Shown one piece after another: positions 5,672 through 6,834 of a stretch of 6,834 nt of DNA. The stretch is from Comamonadaceae bacterium. GTDB taxonomy: Bacteria; Pseudomonadota; Gammaproteobacteria; Burkholderiales; Burkholderiaceae_C. The notes beneath the pieces are model-generated. The model worked only from the letters and a program-made list of their open reading frames with translations. It ran no database searches and was not told where the DNA came from. The position numbers were made by a program, and so were the translations under genes. Within the stretch, counting starts at the first letter, position 1; each line of letters begins with the position of its first letter. The stretch is taken from assembly GCA_947463845.1 (NCBI GenBank), contig CANHUM010000092.1, forward strand, positions 1 to 6,834, given 5' to 3'.

Positions 5672-6834
5672 GTGAATGCTCCTATCCACGGCCGACCTCA
5701 TCAAAACCAAGGGCTCACGCCATCGACGGCGGTGGCCTTCATTGTCTTGGCGCAGTGTCTGAGCACCTCGCTCTGGTTCAGCCCGAGTGGTGTGGCCGAC
5801 AGCCTGATGCAAGCGTGGCAGCTGAGCGCGGCCGCTTTTGGATGGTTGCTGGCCGCGACCCAACTGGGTTTCATTGCCGGCACGTTGGCATTTGCATTCA
5901 GCGGTGCAGCTGACCGTTTTCAGCCCACACGTATTTTTGTGGTGTGCAGCCTGCTCGGAGCGCTGGCCAATGCTGCGGTCACATGGGGTGTGAGCGATTA
6001 CGGCTTGTTCTGGAGCCTGCGATTTGTGGTGGGCATGTGCCTGGCCGGCATTTATCCGCTGGGCATGAAGATGCTGGTGCAGCGGGTGGGCAGCAAACCG
6101 GCTGCAGCCCTGGGCTGGCTGGTGGGCATGCTGACCTTGGGCACGGCCATGCCACATGGCCTGAGGGCCCTGGGCCAAAGCTGGCCTTGGCCCGAAGTGA
6201 TGCTGGGCTCGTCGGTGCTGGCGGTAGTGGGTGCATTTTTGGTGGCCTGGATGGGTCAACCGCCCTCCCCGCAACACCACACCCACCCAACGGCCAACCA
6301 GGCCATACCCCTTCGCCTGAACACCCAGGTCTTGCGCGACGTCATCGCAGTGCCAGGCTTTCGCGCTTCAGCACTGGGCTACTTTGGCCACATGTGGGAA
6401 CTTTACGCTTTCTGGAGCGTGCTGCCCTGGCTCAGCCTACCCATCAGCCGCACACTGGTGGCCGCCGGGTACAGCTGGACACCGTCGGTGGCGCTGATCT
6501 GTTTTGCGGTGATCGGGATCGGATTTTTCGGTTGCGTGCTGGGTGGACTGTGGAGCCGCCGCGTGGGCAGCGCGCGGGTAGCGGCCATGTCACTGGCAGC
6601 ATCCGGGTTCATGTGCCTGACCTACCCATTCATTCCCGATACCTGGCCGCTGTTGCAACTGGCAGCCTTGCTGTTGTGGGGAATTTGCGTGGTCGCTGAC
6701 TCACCACAGTTTTCGGCCATGTCGGCCCAGAACGCGCCAACGCAATGGCTGGGCAGTGCGCTGGTGCTGCAAAACGGGGTGGGATTTTTGATCACCGTCA
6801 TCAGCATCTTGCTGCTGGGATGGGCTGTGCAACA
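5672..6834 (+). CDS. Major facilitator superfamily transporter, truncated by window edge
   Basis: Inner-membrane secondary transporter of unknown substrate. A 387-codon open frame runs without stop to the window end, so the C-terminus is missing. The start is placed at GTG 5672; GTG 5669 is also in frame, and no in-frame ATG or Shine-Dalgarno precedes. Translation begins MNAPIHGRPH and enters the first helix (about 18-38) with AQCLSTSLWFSPSG. The MFS cytoplasmic loop motif appears as SGAADRFQPTR (77-87). Helix 4 and 5 motifs are RFVVGMCLAGIYPLGMKML (117-135) and GWLVGMLTLGTAMPHGL (148-164), typical of a bacterial MFS subfamily whose substrates I cannot name. The central cytoplasmic loop has the histidine-bearing stretch QHHTHPTANQ (201-210). 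The second half begins near FRASALGYFGHMWELYAFW (about 230-248), and about ten to eleven helices are present before the edge. It is divergent from aroE. Intact frame and motifs show it is not a pseudogene as far as visible. Confidence 0.87.
   Translation, partial: MNAPIHGRPHQNQGLTPSTAVAFIVLAQCLSTSLWFSPSGVADSLMQAWQLSAAAFGWLLAATQLGFIAGTLAFAFSGAADRFQPTRIFVVCSLLGALANAAVTWGVSDYGLFWSLRFVVGMCLAGIYPLGMKMLVQRVGSKPAAALGWLVGMLTLGTAMPHGLRALGQSWPWPEVMLGSSVLAVVGAFLVAWMGQPPSPQHHTHPTANQAIPLRLNTQVLRDVIAVPGFRASALGYFGHMWELYAFWSVLPWLSLPISRTLVAAGYSWTPSVALICFAVIGIGFFGCVLGGLWSRRVGSARVAAMSLAASGFMCLTYPFIPDTWPLLQLAALLLWGICVVADSPQFSAMSAQNAPTQWLGSALVLQNGVGFLITVISILLLGWAVQ

Noticed and set aside
5642..6286. Minus-strand open frame of 214 codons over the transporter.
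   Set aside because: It is antisense to the MFS gene, rich in His, Gln, Ala and Arg as expected from complementing a GC-rich coding frame, and shows no recognisable domain.
5944..6699. Plus-strand open frame of 251 codons inside the transporter.
   Set aside because: It is an out-of-frame shadow rich in Gly, Arg and His; the other plus frame gives continuous MFS helices and motifs over the same stretch.

Overview
The window is ordinary chromosomal DNA of a GC-rich betaproteobacterium. The protein sequences look most like Burkholderiales, probably the Comamonadaceae (Limnohabitans, Rhodoferax or Polaromonas type). That placement rests on recognising the families and on composition, not on a search. 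Seven protein-coding genes are packed tightly with short gaps. I see no tRNA, rRNA, CRISPR array, insertion sequence, phage gene or broken gene. The last gene runs off the right edge.

Left third (1-3150): a TadC-like inner-membrane platform protein of a Tad/Flp pilus or related type II/IV secretion machine (28-975, +) is followed by diacylglycerol kinase dgkA (1056-1442, +). Facing dgkA with only 10 bp between the stop codons is an EptA/MCR-family lipid A phosphoethanolamine transferase (1453-3147, -). The last two fit together biochemically. EptA takes phosphoethanolamine from phosphatidylethanolamine and leaves diacylglycerol, and DgkA phosphorylates diacylglycerol to phosphatidic acid so that it re-enters phospholipid synthesis.

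Middle (3148-4684): a 264-bp divergent control region holds several inverted repeats. It is followed by a beta-hydroxyacid dehydrogenase of the 3-hydroxyisobutyrate/YihU superfamily (3412-4293, +), whose substrate loop has the Arg-Thr pair seen in sulfolactaldehyde reductase rather than the usual Gly-Gly. Facing it, 7 bp away, is a small exported c-type cytochrome (4301-4684, -).

Right third (4685-6834): aroE, shikimate dehydrogenase (4746-5576, -), lies just upstream of the cytochrome on the same strand. A 95-bp gap separates aroE from a divergent major facilitator superfamily transporter (5672 to the edge, +). That gene appears to start at a GTG only 6 nt after a good -10 hexamer, so it may be translated from a leaderless mRNA. 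A gapped 18-nt sequence motif is shared by the upstream regions of eptA and aroE.

I found no clearly new multi-gene system. The points most worth following are the dgkA/eptA pair, the Arg-Thr dehydrogenase, the shared upstream motif and the possible leaderless transporter gene.
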